Assembly: GCF_019097595.1 (NCBI RefSeq) | Contig: NC_080710.1 | Location: 14,344,280-14,408,279, forward strand | Source of the DNA: Hemibagrus wyckioides | Lineage: Eukaryota > Chordata > Actinopteri > Siluriformes > Bagridae | DNA length: 64,000 bases | Reading direction: 5' to 3' | Translations under genes and position numbers: made by a program | Part shown: positions 22,451 to 35,465 of the stretch, in pieces | How the letters are laid out: each line of letters starts with the position of its first letter | Position numbering within the stretch: position 1 is the stretch's first letter | Notes under the pieces: generated by a model | What the model saw: the letters and a program-made list of their open reading frames with translations, nothing else | Told to the model about the DNA's origin: nothing | The model's database searches: none

Positions 22451-24958
22451 TATTTGTATATTTTATAAGATTTTTTAAAACACATTTAGGTGTAAATATT
22501 AGAAAATGAAAGCTTCAATTCTGATCTATCATCGGATATTCATCTTTTGATCGCCATCTTTAGAGTATTTATTAGAACAAAATGCATTCTTCAGAAATCT
22601 ATTTGATTGGATGCAAATGAGACAGGTATTCAAATACATTTTTATTGTTTTCCGGAAAGGATACACTGTAAAATGAAAATAGGAATAGCTACATTTTTGA
22701 CATTTTTAATAGGCACCCATTTCTTTGTGTCACCAAAATGCTATAAAATACCAACCAGATAAACTAGCAACTAGCTCTTGCTAGCTCAACAGAAACTCTA
22801 TACTATTTATGTAACTATTCGTAACATAACAAGTATTTCCTTATTCAAGTAAATATGTAAAAACAGCATATACCCAAAATCTCTAAGCATTATTTATCAA
22901 TACAAATCTGTAGTTCTGTCATATCATATATGTGATTATTTGCAGGATTAAAATCCTAGCATGTAAATCATTTAATCAGAATATTAAGATCACTTAAGAT
23001 ATCTGCCACTGGCATTACTTGAGAGATACCTTGGGTTTGCAAGGCCAGGATTTTTTTTTTTTTTAAACATTCCTAATCTAACATTCCATTACATTAATGC
23101 TATTACTAGTGAATGCATTAGTAAGCAAACTATTTATCTATGAGACTTTGTTTTGCAGGTTGTCTTTTCTCTGCTTTCTTTTTGATGAATCCCATGTTGT
23201 TTCAACCACTGGGCATTATTGAGCTGTAGAACATCAACTGCAACAACAGTGAGATGAAATGACAGTGGCACTGACACCAATTTCCAGTTTTAGGATCAAC
23301 ATTATTTTCTCACATGACACTGTTTCACCAAGCAGTCAAAAAAGTTGAGCAAACAGTGTTCACATAGCACTGTCTGATAAAAAAAAAAACAAGCTAACTT
23401 AACTTTATTAGCTTAATGTTATTAGAGTTTCTGGTTAGCCAGTAGCAGCATTTTGCTTTATCTCTTATTTAGTATAAATTCTATCACCCTAAAAAATATT
23501 TTTGTGATGTTTTCAGAAATTAAATAGAGAGCTCCTAACATTCCAGCATTCCCTATCCTTAACCTATTCCTATTTTTAATAATAAATTACACTTGCTGGT
23601 CACTGTGATTTACCTTAAAAGCTTAGTCAATAATCATAGACTCCCTAAATGACATGAAAATTAGGAGTGGTGAAGCTTTAGTGACGCCGATGCCGGGGGA
23701 TATGGAGAATGTTTTCGGCTAATTAAGCATTCACCTCAGCTTAAAAAAATATCCCTTCTTCCATAATTCAAAATGTGAGGACCTCTATAAATAGACCAAT
23801 ATTCGATTTACATTAAGAGAACAAAGTAATATTATTATATTAGATATCAAAGAAATTTGAAATGAAATTTCATTAAAATTTCATAAAGAGATGCACTTGA
23901 CCGAAACTGATTAATTTCTTCATCTCATTATAGGAAGGTAATGTAATGCTGACATTGATTGTCTTCTAAAAACAGCATGGTCTACATTGTTATTTATTTT
24001 AAATGACTGCTATTGTTTTTTGTTTTGTTTGTTTTTTTTTTGTTTGTTTTTCATTTTCTATTTAATGTAAATGGAACATCTGCATAACAACTTTGTCCTT
24101 TAGCTATCAGTTATGTTAGAGCAGCTATATCTATAACTATAGCACTTTATTATTTCTCTTGACATTCATAAAGCAAAGAAATTTAGTTTGTTGTGTTTCA
24201 TGGGGTGGAGAAGTGAAAGGAACAACAGCTTGGTCATTACCTCTGACTGTTAAAGAGCTGACTCTGGAAACTTTTTCCAAAATAGTTAAATGGTTAATAA
24301 AGTCTGTATATAAAAAAGTTTCACAGTATCAGTGATGTGTATTTCTTTGTGAACTGCTCACACAATTTTAACCAGTTTATTTCTAGCCTTAGATGATTTG
24401 TAAATTAGCTCTTCCTACAGAAATGACTACATATTAGAAAATGTGCATTAGCATATTTAGCATTAGCCAGAGATGCATAGTTATTTAAAAAAAAAAACAA
24501 ACAAACAAAAAAAAACAACACACACAAGTGAATCATAATTGAGAATTCAACAGTGCTGTGTTATTGAAGGTAATTATCACCTGTTAAAGAAACCTTAAAC
24601 CATGCTTCTTTTCTGCTGGGTCGACAGAATGTTGAGGATTTTCCCCAGGCATGAGGAGCTTCTGTCACAAAAAAGGCAGAGAAAGGTAATAACTAGAGGC
24701 TGCTCTCCCGGCTCCACTCAGACCTTATTATGGACACTTATTTGAAGGCGTCAAACTCCATAAATTGGAGAGGAGGAGGCACAGACATGTTGAGGTGGAA
24801 GGAGGCAGGAACAGGAGAGGATGAGGGAGGAAAATGACAGACTAAGAGGGATATAGGGGTGAAACATGGGGTTAGGGAGGGTCCCGGCCTGGTACGAGGG
24901 TTGTCTGTGTCTGTCTGACATCCCCAGAGGCTCTCATTAGAATGTTTTCCAGACTCTG

Positions 24959-25001
24959 AGTGTGTGTGTGTGTGTGTATGTGTGTGTCAGTGTGTGTGTC
25001 T
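24959..25001. repeat. (GT)n microsatellite, interrupted
   Basis: GT units broken by ATG and CAG. Confidence 0.85.
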
Positions 25002-25278
25002 TAGACGCTCAGTAGGAAGGGGATTCAGGGCATAACTTAATTGTGCATTCACAGACCTGTAGCATTTCAAATTCACATGCATCCTTTCATGTCACCCCAC
25101 AGCACATAAATATTGTGTGTGTGTGTGTGTTTGGAAGGTGGGGTATGGGGGTGTGTAATCAACAATTTAAATAAATTGCATGGAGCATATCCATGGGTTG
25201 TTAAGAAACTGTCACTTTCTTTGTGTCTGTGGAATACAGTCTTTAGAACCTGACTGAAACCCAACTGAGATGGTGTGT

Positions 25279-25304
25279 CCACACACACACACACACACAC
25301 ACAC
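25279..25304. repeat. (CA)n microsatellite
   Basis: About 13 perfect CA units. Confidence 0.9.
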
Positions 25305-27200
25305 GGTTCTGCCAGCATGTGCCCTGTATTCACTGGTGTAATGTTAGAGTAGGATCATGATGAGCTGATCTCTTAGCTCTTTTTTGATATTGTATGATGT
25401 ACAAATTCACGACTTGCCCTTTCAGTTGGTGCACACAGAAGGATTGTCTTTAATGCATCTTTATTGATGCTTTTCCTGAAGAAATGTAGCTCATTGTAAT
25501 TAAATAAACTGACTTTTATCTTTATTTTTTTACTTTATTAACTTTAACCCACTTTGTAGACATCAGTTAGCTTTGTTTTCAGATCCTTATTCAGATCTTT
25601 AGTCATCCTTAGTCAGCTGTTTAGAGGAGCCCATGGTTGTTGAGTCTTAAGTCTCTTAAGTCAGAGAATTTATTAAACTTTTTTTGACCTGAGTAACAAG
25701 TCCTGATGAGTCAATTAAGTCCTAACAGTTTAAATCGAGTTCTGAAATGTAAGAATTTTAATAATGCTCCGTTCCATTTCATTTTGTCCGGTTTCCAAAA
25801 AAAAATAATTAGAACATTTCTTGAAGATTTCTTTGCTTTTTCCATCACTTTTCAGACTCCACTGCTGCTCCTCAATATACCCCGCAGAGAGCATACAGCA
25901 GTATTATATACATTTGTCTCTTTTATGAGTCTTACTGCCTGTCACTGTGGGAGAAGGACAATCTTTTATTTCAGAATTCAGTATGAAGAAAAGAATATGA
26001 TTGTCAATCTTAGGCTGTTCCCAGTGAGAGGGTGGCCAAATTGTCCTCTGACAAAGATCACAGTCTCAAATATGTGGTGTTAGAGGTTGTTGTGTCAAAT
26101 TTGAAAGTGGAACATGGATAGTAGGGTGCATAAAAAACCCCCACACAAAACAAAAAACCCATAAACAGAGTTTACAAAGGAAATGTGGAAGTCTGCCCCT
26201 AACCCAAACACCCCCTTTCCCAGTCCTAGTGCTGTTAATAGCCTATGTTATTGAATTTAATCACAGACAAAGGTTATTTTATGTGCAAAACTTTTAATGC
26301 CAAAGCTACAGTACATTAAATAGCAAAGTATAAAGGATGGCTATTCTCCCTGGATTTGGCATCTGTCTCTAATGTCTCGCTAAGTCTCCCTTGCATGCCC
26401 ACATGTCTCCAGGGATAGTAGTCTCCAGAAGGGCTGGTAAACGTCCAACAGTGAAATCCACAGGCTAGGTTAACTATTGTAATCATTCACATAATATCAA
26501 GAAAAACATAGTATAATAATTAAATAAGAAGCCATTTTGTTTAATTATTATACTTTGTATTTGTAGTTATTTTGTCATAATGTTAATTAATAGTTTACTA
26601 AATTCATATCTTAACAAGATAGCTTTAGTAGATTTTTGTATTTACTCTGTTACATGTCACGAAAGTTCATTCAGAAATTCGGTCATGTATATGTGCATTG
26701 GTATAGCTGGTACAAATTTGTACACAAATATTTTTCATATATTTCAATTTTTTTATATATATTTTCAATATTTATCATCCATCTATTCAGAATGAAAGAA
26801 AAGACATGTACTTCTAAATCAGCTAGGACCTTACATTAGTAATGACAGATTTCAGAATGATTTTAACAAGCGTTCATTGATGGGAATGAAATGTAGGTAG
26901 GTTTGATCTTGGCGGATTAGACCTGCTACACTGTTGTTGCTGATGTTGGGATAGTATGGAGACATGCCCTGTTGAACCTGTTCAAACATAGAGAAATTAA
27001 GAAACATGCTGCTGCTGTAAGCTCTTGCCATGCATTGAGGTAGATCCTGAGAGTTTAGTAAAAAATAATAAGGGGTAATGTAGATAGGGAAGCATAGCCT
27101 ATAGGCCAAGGCGCCAGTGTCTAGAGAATCAGGCAGCACATGGGTAGAGTTACACGGTTGAATTAGACATTTATTTAATTTTATCTTCAGTAACAAGTAA

Positions 27201-27240
27201 TCTCTCTCTCTCTCTCTCTCTCTCTCACTCACTCACTCAC
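27201..27240. repeat. (TC)n-(ACTC)n compound microsatellite
   Basis: About 13 TC units followed by four ACTC units. Confidence 0.9.
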
Positions 27241-27447
27241 TGTGTGGGTGTATGTATTGTACTTTGTATTTTTGTGATTAGACCACAATCATGCACATTT
27301 TCAATGTTCTAAGTGTGACATTAGTTGAAACAATTTTTTTTCTCTTTCATAAATACAAGGTAGGCCAGCCATAAGACAGTGTAGTTAATCTAGACATATT
27401 GTGCATACATTCCATTTTCTGGGTGATCAAACAAGATATATTAAGTA

Positions 27448-27650
27448 GCCTTTATTTGTCACATATACATTATTGAACAGTGAAATTCTTTCTTCACATA
27501 TCCCATCCTTGGAAGGTTGGGGCCAGAGCACAGGGTCAGCCATGATGCAGCACCCCTGGAGCAGGGCAGGCTGAGGGCCCAACAGTGGCAGCTTGGCGGT
27601 GCTGGGGCTTGAACCCCAATCTTCTGATCTAAAACCCTTAAGCACTAAAA
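27448..27650 (-). repeat. tRNA-derived SINE, antisense, diverged 5' end
   Basis: The copy runs on the minus strand. The B-box GGTTCAAGCC is intact (its + strand complement is at 27606-27615), while the A-box end near 27630-27650 has decayed. The body (ctccaggggtgctgcatcat) and the tail (TGTTCAATAATGTATATGTG, then ACAAATAAAGG) are shared with the better-preserved copy at 32717-32935, which identifies the family. Confidence 0.7.
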
Positions 27651-27695
27651 GAAACTAGTCATGGCAGGTTGTTGTATGGTCTAATGGCAGATTTA

Positions 27696-27872
27696 TATTT
27701 ATAGTACTTGGCAGAGGGCCTCATCCAGTGCAACTTACAGTTATCTCTTTTATTACAACTGATCAGTTGAGGGTTAATGGTCTTGCTCAAGGGCTCAGCA
27801 ATGGTAGCTCACTGGTCATGAGATTTGAACTCACAACCTTCCAATTAGTAGCCCAACACCTTCACTGGACAT
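27696..27872 (-). repeat. Second SINE-like repeat, antisense, adjacent
   Basis: Read on the minus strand it has a tRNA-like B-box region (GTTGTGAGTTCAAATCTC), a 'gagcccttgagcaagacca' block, and a tail (aactgtaagttgcactggat, then gaggccctctgcc). That tail is the degenerate form of the widespread fish SINE/LINE end 'gtaagtcgctctggataag'. It lies 45 bp from the previous SINE, in the same orientation. Confidence 0.65.
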
Positions 27873-29545
27873 TTTATTGATCTATAAAGTTTTAATTTGT
27901 TGACATTTTAGCCTCCCCAGTCTCAAACGTCAAACCACTCCCATAAAGAAATGACCAGAAAATGATCATATTAATTTGCCTGACACTGTTCAAAGATTCA
28001 CAGCCCTTTACTTTGCTGGTTAATTAATTGTTCTTAACTTTAAATAACAATGCTGCAAAAGCGTTGAACACTGCAGCCTTGATGGAAGGATCTGGCAATT
28101 AGTTTGTTGAATAAAGGACACTTCTGTTATCTGCAGTCCTTCTGTAATCTAAGTCCATATAACCTTTCTCAACTATTTTATTTTACATTTATGGCACGAA
28201 TGCAAGCATTTAAATACAATTTCCGTTAAAGTAACTGCAGTAATTCTATTTGCATACCCACAGCATAGTGAGAACAGAACTAAAGAGGTGACCTGAAGGG
28301 ACAGATAAAAATCATTTTATTGCTGGTTTATTATGCGATCGTTTTACAATCTGATGTTATTCAACAACTCTCCTTTCTGCACACACACTCACAAACACAC
28401 ACTAAGAGCCTTTAGCTAGGAGAGATTGTTTCTTTGACAATATCCAAACTGTCAGTCAATCAGCCCAACTCTCTCATACCTCTCTGGCCATGATGACAGT
28501 CTGAGAGATGCGCAAGTTTACCAAGCTGACAGTGCAAGGTGAGTGTGAATGAAGTTTTCCTAACAGGTTAGAAGCTCCTGTGACTTGGCTTGTCACAGGT
28601 TTTATCACTGGCATAAATTTTACATTGTAGATAACATTTCTAGAACCAAATAAAAGTAAACACCTTGTGCTTACCTTGCAGAGGAAATAATGACTTGTGT
28701 TGAAAGTAAAGTCCCAAAGACATCTTCATCAGCATCTCAATGAAGATGATGATGATTGCTGAGCGCTCTCAGACGAGCTATCTTTTCAACTACAGTTCAG
28801 TTGCACATCAGGCATCACAGGAGAGATTGACTCAAATAGAAACAGTAAGGTGTTAAACAGCAATGTTTGCATTTCGTTTTCTCCCATACAGATTCAGAAA
28901 TCTCAGTCTAACACTTTCAGACACTCAATAGATTTTGTACTAATTTGTTAAGCTCTTCTCTCCAGCATTCTACATTACTGATTTGTTTCCTTTCATTTTT
29001 TATAGGGACTGGTATTTAGTAGAATAAATAGAGAAATGTGTCGACAGAAAGACAGCAATAGGATAATTTAATATGCCATTCAATTATTCTTTGCAAATAC
29101 AAAGCAGAGGAGAAGGATAAGCATCAGATACGATAAAATATACCTCAGATAATCTGCCTATGTCTACAGCAGGCTTGTTTACCACTAGCTTTCTTGTTAA
29201 CTGCAAAAGGCTGAGTTAAACATGTGACAGTAATATTAACTAGCTTCTTTTATTTAGCTTTGCAACTGAATGAAATCTCTAAATGAAATTCAAATTATTA
29301 TTTTTTAATCTAGCAAGGTTACTCAGGAGTTTTTTTTTTATTTTCATTCAGCTCGCTATAGTGATGCCAGAAACATTAACAGTCCATTAACATTTTTCTT
29401 ATTAGTAATGCAGAAACATTACGAATTCCATTTAAAACCTGAATTACAGAGCACAATTAAGTCAGGAAATTGTTGTGAATTGTCTCTATAATGAAAGGAA
29501 CTATTTATATCACACAAGGGATGTGTGTGTACTATGTATAAAAGT

Positions 29546-29584
<39 letters not shown>

Positions 29585-29589
29585 CATAT

Positions 29590-29682
<93 letters not shown>

Positions 29683-32600
29683 CCAAGGTCAATTAGGTGT
29701 ATCAGATGATTGGGAGACTATGGGTGTTCCAATTCACAATAATGTATCCAAGAGAACATAACTAATCCTGCTCTCTAGCTCTCTAGGGAAAGATGACAAA
29801 ACCTTTTCCTCTGTTTTTCAGAATGACATCCTAGACTATCCTGAACATCTGCATGAACAGATCGTCTAAATGTTATGGCTTCAAGTGTCTTAAAGTGTCT
29901 TCGTCCTCCCTGGTTGGTAGCTGGTTGAAAAGTCTTAACTAATGGCTGGGAATTTCTTTTTAATTTAAATAAATAAATAATTAAAATAAATGGAAAGAAA
30001 CAAAGGGTGCACAGATCTGAAGAGAAAGAAACGAATACCATAGACCATACCTTACAGCTTTTTAACTTCCTTCCATATAAGCACAGGTCCACTAAGGAAG
30101 GAACAAATAGAAGCATTTTATCTTTTGGAGTCAGGTGAAAGATTTTACTTTTAGGAGGGTTTTGTATAGCCTGAGGGGTTTTACAAAATCCTGCTGTATG
30201 TGGTAGCCTTATAAGTTAATAAGCATGGCTTATAGAACATCAAAGTTAAAGCATACGCTTATCACAGAAGAACCTGCAGATCTCTGAGATCTCTTTAAAG
30301 CGAGGCAATGTGCCATAATGCCAATAGATGACTAATTATATTTTAAATAATTATGTTAAGAAGATTGCAAAAGACCAAGTTGAAGAAGGTGTGAAGAGTC
30401 ATTAATGCTTATACTATCTGAATTTTATATATGCTTTAAGAATGTATTCAAATGTCACTTTTATTTTTGGGCATGTCACAGCACATTCTTTCACATGACA
30501 TTGCTTTATTTACGTGTTTCCACCTCTTGAATATAATGATAGTAGATCACAAAAATGACTGTGTTTCAATGCAATTTCTCTTCTAAAATAGTTTATAAAA
30601 GCTGCCTCTGAGATCAGCTCCTTCATGTTGCTCTATCCAGCCTTGAGTGTTCCTCTGGGTTGTGAACATTGTTTCGCACCTCAGTACACTAACCTCTCAT
30701 GCTCCAGATCTGCACAGCTGCTGCCAGTGTGCACAAACTCAGCATTTCATCACTCTCTTCATCATATGCTGCAGTTCCTTTTATTTATTTCATTTTTTTT
30801 TCCCTGCCACATTCTCCCACTGGCCACAGCGGTTTGGGCAAAACATGCTTAAGCATGCATAACAGCCAAGTAATCAATAATGCAGCTGCATTCTTTCAGC
30901 TTCCTGCAAGCACATGAGACACTCGAAGGAGGATAAATGGATGTTTGCTTTAATAGAGCCCTCTGTTCCGCATATTCCTTGATGAGTGCATAAAATGCAT
31001 AAAGGTAGTGTCACATCTACTAGTTACTACTGCAGGCTGTTCTGTCCTGTCTCCTCATCGTGAAGATTTACTCCCAATTATTTGCAGTTGTGCTACCAGA
31101 TGAGTCGACATCATCTGAAGACAATGAAGTAGTCACGATTGTTTGAAAGCTAGTACCAGGGGACACCATGCTTGTGTTAAGGCCTACCTGTTTTAATTAG
31201 ATAGCTATGCTTTGCTAAACACAGCTGTGGGCTTGTTCAGTTCTAGCTCAGCCAGCGCTAAGCCAGCTGTGGGACAGGCATCCCTGTCAGCTCCACAATC
31301 CTCCCCTGAAGAGAGCCAATCAGTCGTTCTCTCTGGGGAACAGCTGGACTACCGACAGGTTTGGGGTTTTTTTTGTTACATGTTGGCCCACAAGCAGAAG
31401 CTCCATGACTTTAGAAGATTTACACACAAAAGAAGCAATTTACTTTTTGTAAAATAGCACATCCACAATGTAAGTGTGAACAACTGTGCACATTTTCTGT
31501 AGAGCAGATATATATTCACCTAGAGACCTCTCTTCCATATGAAGTCTTCCTTACAAATACCCCCGCAGGCCTACATTCCTGTCAGGAGAAGCTGCAATAT
31601 TCATGTGCTGTGCTCTCAGTAATGCACTAAACAAAGCTGCTTCATCCTTGGGCCAGTCAACGCTGGTCACTGGTGCGAAATAAGAGATAAGTGGTAGCAT
31701 TGCCAAGATGACAAAGATTTTTATTTAAACAAAAGCAAAACAAACAGTTGCATGCACCAGGAGTTCTACACAGTGATTCAAACACGCAGGTGACACACAG
31801 ATACACATAGTCAGAACAACATCTGTTTCAACTCAGTCCTCTCCAGTGTGATCCACACTGTACTCACATTCAGTCGAGTTGATGGACATTCAAAAATCTG
31901 TTCAGAAACCGTTGACAGAAATAGGATTCTACTCTTAGAAGAAGACAATGCGGGAGAATAAAGTAATTGTTTAATACTATAGATCCAATTCATCTTTGCC
32001 AGTTGATTGCATTACATTTATTTATGCAAATGATGGTTCATTTAATTAAATATGCATACATTTGCATGCTTAATAAAACTGAAAAATATCAAGTCTCTGG
32101 ATGGTGTTAGAATTGATATGTTTATTTGCTGTGTGAAGATACTCTCAGGAGAAAGGTTTTTACATAACAGTTTGTTGGAATATTTTTTACTGTTTAATCA
32201 AGAAAAGATCATGTGCTGCTAAAAAAAAAACAGTATAGAAATTTTATGGATTTATGAAATTTAGATTATTTGGTTCTCATTAGATAAAAATAAATAAATA
32301 AGTAAATAAATAAATAAAATGTTATTTAATGGGTCTCCACCATATAATTGTCTATGAAGAAAATTGACATATGTGTCATAAAGCCACATGAATGATGTAT
32401 AGCAGGAAACAAGGAAACATATGGCATGATGTGCTTGTGCTGAGTAGGAGCTAAAGCCTGTTTTTTTAAGCACTAACATTCAGCAAAATCAGTTAGATGA
32501 GCAGTCAGAAGTGGAGAACACATAGTGTTGTGTTAGTTTTGATGTTTTTTTAAAGATTTCCATCTTGATTAAGGGTATATGTTATAGATGCACTTTGGGC

Positions 32601-32716
32601 AATGATTGGCTTGCCTTAAAGGTTTGCTTTGATGTTTGCTAAAATATTATTCCACTACAATCTTCCTTAAAATTCTGTTTTAAAATGTATCATATGTAGG
32701 GGTATATGTAAGTTAA
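27873..32716. other. Non-coding region with a long TA array and a POU-motif cluster
   Basis: No gene is supported. Frames across 29475-29761 come from the TA array. The octamer cluster at 32024-32067 is described under findings. The other frames (29775-30116, 30625-30917, 31212-31457) are short and show no conserved protein pattern. Confidence 0.5.
29547..29678. repeat. (TA)n array, about 130 bp
   Basis: Nearly pure TA with one CA-containing interruption at 29581-29599. It can form cruciforms and is likely to be unstable and a problem for assembly. Confidence 0.97.
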
Positions 32717-32935
32717 GTTGTCTTTATTTGTCACATATACATTACTGCACAGTGAAATTCTTTCTTCGCATATCCCAACCTTGGGGGAGTGCAGGGTCAG
32801 CCATGATGCAGCGCCCCTGGAGCAGGGTGGGTTGGGGGCCTTGATCAAGGGCCCAACGGTGGCAGTTTGGTGGTGCTGCGGCTTGAACCGGTCAGCGACC
32901 CAGAGCCTGAACCGCTTGAGCTACCACCCCCCTAT
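32717..32935 (-). repeat. tRNA-derived SINE, antisense, well preserved
   Basis: On the minus strand the element begins with an A-box (TAGCTCAAGCGG; complement at 32912-32923) and a B-box (GGTTCAAGCC; complement at 32880-32889), the internal RNA polymerase III promoter of a tRNA-derived SINE. A body and a tail ending TATGTGACAAATAAAGAC follow, at 32717-32750. It is the same family and orientation as 27448-27650. Fish SINEs of this sort borrow the 3' tail of a partner LINE. Confidence 0.75.
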
Positions 32936-33124
32936 ATATGTATGGATATCTAGGGATGCCAAATACCAAAATATTATGTTCTGAGCAGTATTTACATGTT
33001 AACAACCAAAGAAAGGAAAATTATAACCAAATTCTTAACTGTAAACTGACCCAGTGAAATGAAACGACCCTATTCCAGTCTCCTCTGACACCAGTTGTTA
33101 AGGAAACGCAAAAGTCAAGAGTCA

Positions 33125-33335
33125 ATAAGATTTTATTGTCATTTCAGTCATATATAGCTGATGCAGTACACAGTCAAATGTAACAACGTTCCTCTAGGTC
33201 CTTGGTGATACATAAAGACACAGAGCTACATGAGACAACACAAGACTAAGGGCTAAACAAGTCACATGAAGTGCAACCTGGTGCAAAAAGTGCAAGACTA
33301 AAGAGACAAGAGACATTGCAAACAGACAATAAACG
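33125..33335 (-). repeat. Unclassified teleost interspersed repeat
   Basis: The sequence starts 'aagattttattgtcatttca' and continues with 'gcagtacacagtcaaatgta', 'acaacgttcctctaggtcct' and repeated 'acataaagacacagagctac'-type words and 'aagtgcaacctggtgcaaaa'. I recognise it as an abundant repeat in catfish-like genomes, but not its class. It ends in AATAAA-like sequence when read on the minus strand. Confidence 0.5.
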
Positions 33336-35261
33336 ACAAGTGTATTATAATAAATAAAATAAAATAGGGTTGTTTAGTGGTTTGACTGCTTGTAGTGTAT
33401 AAAAACTGTGCATAAAAATATTTTTGAGTATTAAATGTGTTCCCATCGCTGGTATGGCACAGTAAATGAAATTGAGTAATTGCTAAGATAAATATCTTTC
33501 AAAGGTTTCTATTTCACTGAAAGTGCAGCCACCAAGTGGGACGTTTGTTAGCAATAAGAAGAAGTGAATTGTATTTAACTTCCTCCGCTATGGTGGAAAC
33601 CCGTTAGTTTAATCACACTTTACAGTCACAAGGGAGGATTGTGAAGGGCTTTTGGTACAGCAAACCAAGCAGTTTGTAAAAACCTTTCTTTAAAAAATCT
33701 GTTTAATCCCATCAAATACCAACAACTGGTTTTACTTTGTGATTACTCAAACACAAAAGCAAAAATTTTCAAGAATACATCATCTAAAACTGATAAAGAA
33801 TTCATATTATTTTTTTTACCTCTGCTAGCTAATCTAGTTTTTCTTTTCCTTGTTTAGTGAAAACAATTAGTCGGACGTTTGGACTGCACGTCCCCACCAG
33901 TTTTCACAAGGTTGTAGTTTAACCTTGGAGCTCCAGACACACCAGTTTTCCCTATACTGATAGCACACTTACTATACACTGCATGTCCCTCTATATGTTT
34001 AATAAGCTTGAGGCCCAGATCTCTCAATCTGAACAGGGTATTCCATCGCTCTTCGGCACCAGTCAGAGGAATTGCCCATGGCATAAGGTGTTGGAAGGTC
34101 CCCGTTGGCCCCGAGTGTCACCCCTGCAACACAGCAGGACACCGAAGGACACTGGGAAGGACTGTGGATCCATAACCATCAGGGGAACTGGATAAAAATA
34201 CACTGCTGACAAGTCAATTAATCAGGTTTTCAAGGTGCCACAATAGAATAGACTAGTAAAGAGGTGAGGAGCAGTATGTTTACAGGAGTCATTACAGGCT
34301 CTTGGTGAAGTAGAGAGATTTGACTGCTGACTGTAAAATAAACAGTTAATGTCATATAGAGGCGGTCGTTTATGTAAAAATGCCAAGGGCCGATATGATA
34401 GATACACAATAAAGGTGCGAATGATTAAGAACTAAGACTTGTATCAGTTGCATGGGCTTGCTTTATATAGTGCGCCACTGTAAAGGACAACGTGCCTTTA
34501 CCTGGGTCACTGAGTGTACTGCTATTTAAATCCTCACATGAATATCAGCTTTTCATTGTCTTCGCCCTGGGCATTTTTACCTACTCTCCATTCCACTGCA
34601 GGTGAATGTGTGCAACAAATCAAGATTACACCCACAGCTACCGTCTTTTTAAGGCAGGAGTCTACAACTGAATAGGGTCTTTTTATTTCATATTTTTTAA
34701 CAATGGATATCATACACACAATCTACATGAGCCGATTGCTTATATTCTTTGTATTCTTTGCTCTGTTTTATGGATGATATTAGAATTCTCTCTCAAGAGA
34801 AAATCTTGTACAGGACAGTATATTGGAAAATCATTTCTTTGTTGTTGAGCTAAGGAAACACTATGGACTGTTATATTATTTTTCAGTATGTAAATAAAAA
34901 ATTACCAACAATTTGTGAAATTCCTCCATAAAAGCCTTTCAAATAAGGATTCAAACAAGCCTGTAAAAACTTTAGGAATGCAACTGAGATTTCTAGTTTC
35001 TTCTGAGCAAAAAAAACTTGCTGATGTGAGAGGTCAGAGGAGATTGGCAGGAACTGGACAGGATTGACAGGAAGGCTACGTAAGTCAAATGACCACATAT
35101 GTGCAGAAAAGCACTTCAAAAAGCACAACTATAACAGCAGTAGAACTCACAGCTAATTTGATGAGTGGGCACAGGCTCATCAAAACCATTAAAGATTGGA
35201 AAAAGTCCAGCTGATGGATATGCAGCTTTATAGGTGTTCGTATTAAATGATTTGATCAGGT
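33336..35261. other. Non-coding region
   Basis: No gene is supported. A 76-codon minus-strand frame at 33854-34084 sits in a locally higher-complexity block but matches no family I know. The rest is AT-rich. Confidence 0.45.
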
Positions 35262-35465
35262 CAAGTTGTGGATCTTTAGGCTGCTCCCTACATGTCCGCA
35301 CAACAACATAGCACAGGTTTGCCCTTCCTGACACAACCCTCCAATTTAATCAGGGCTTGGGACCGGCACTGCATCCAGTGGCTGGGGTTTGGACACAGGC
35401 TGGGAATCAAAACTCAGGCCTTCCGCATGGTAGGCAAGAGACCTACCACTGAACCACCAGTGCCC
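35262..35465 (-). repeat. tRNA-derived SINE with DANA-like tail, antisense
   Basis: On the minus strand the head is tRNA-like: GGTTCAGTGGTAGG near 35450 (A-box region) and GAGTTTTGATTCCCAG near 35410 (B-box region). The 3' part reads 'ggagggttgtgtcaggaagg' and ends near 'gggagcagcctaaag', the usual DANA-like SINE end. Internal identities are moderate, so this is an old copy. Confidence 0.65.

Larger units (their letters stand above)
22451..27447. other. Non-coding, AT-rich region with possible conserved elements
   Basis: No gene is supported. About 23650-23960 is a repeat-free block with a CGGCTAATTAAGCATTCACC word and other TAATT cores, a candidate neural enhancer. GT/CA arrays at 24959-25001, 25113-25131 and 25279-25304 and a TC/ACTC array at 27201-27240 lie here. 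Open frames at 25706-26083 (+) and 26852-27232 (-) have no recognised domain. Confidence 0.45.

Noticed and set aside
29475..29761. Open frames of 60-78 codons on both strands (YIYIYI repeats)
   Set aside because: They are produced entirely by the TA array and have no coding character.
32880..32935. A- and B-box pair that could be read as a tRNA gene
   Set aside because: The body and tail after the B-box match the second SINE copy at 27448-27650, and no full tRNA cloverleaf is evident, so it is a tRNA-derived SINE.
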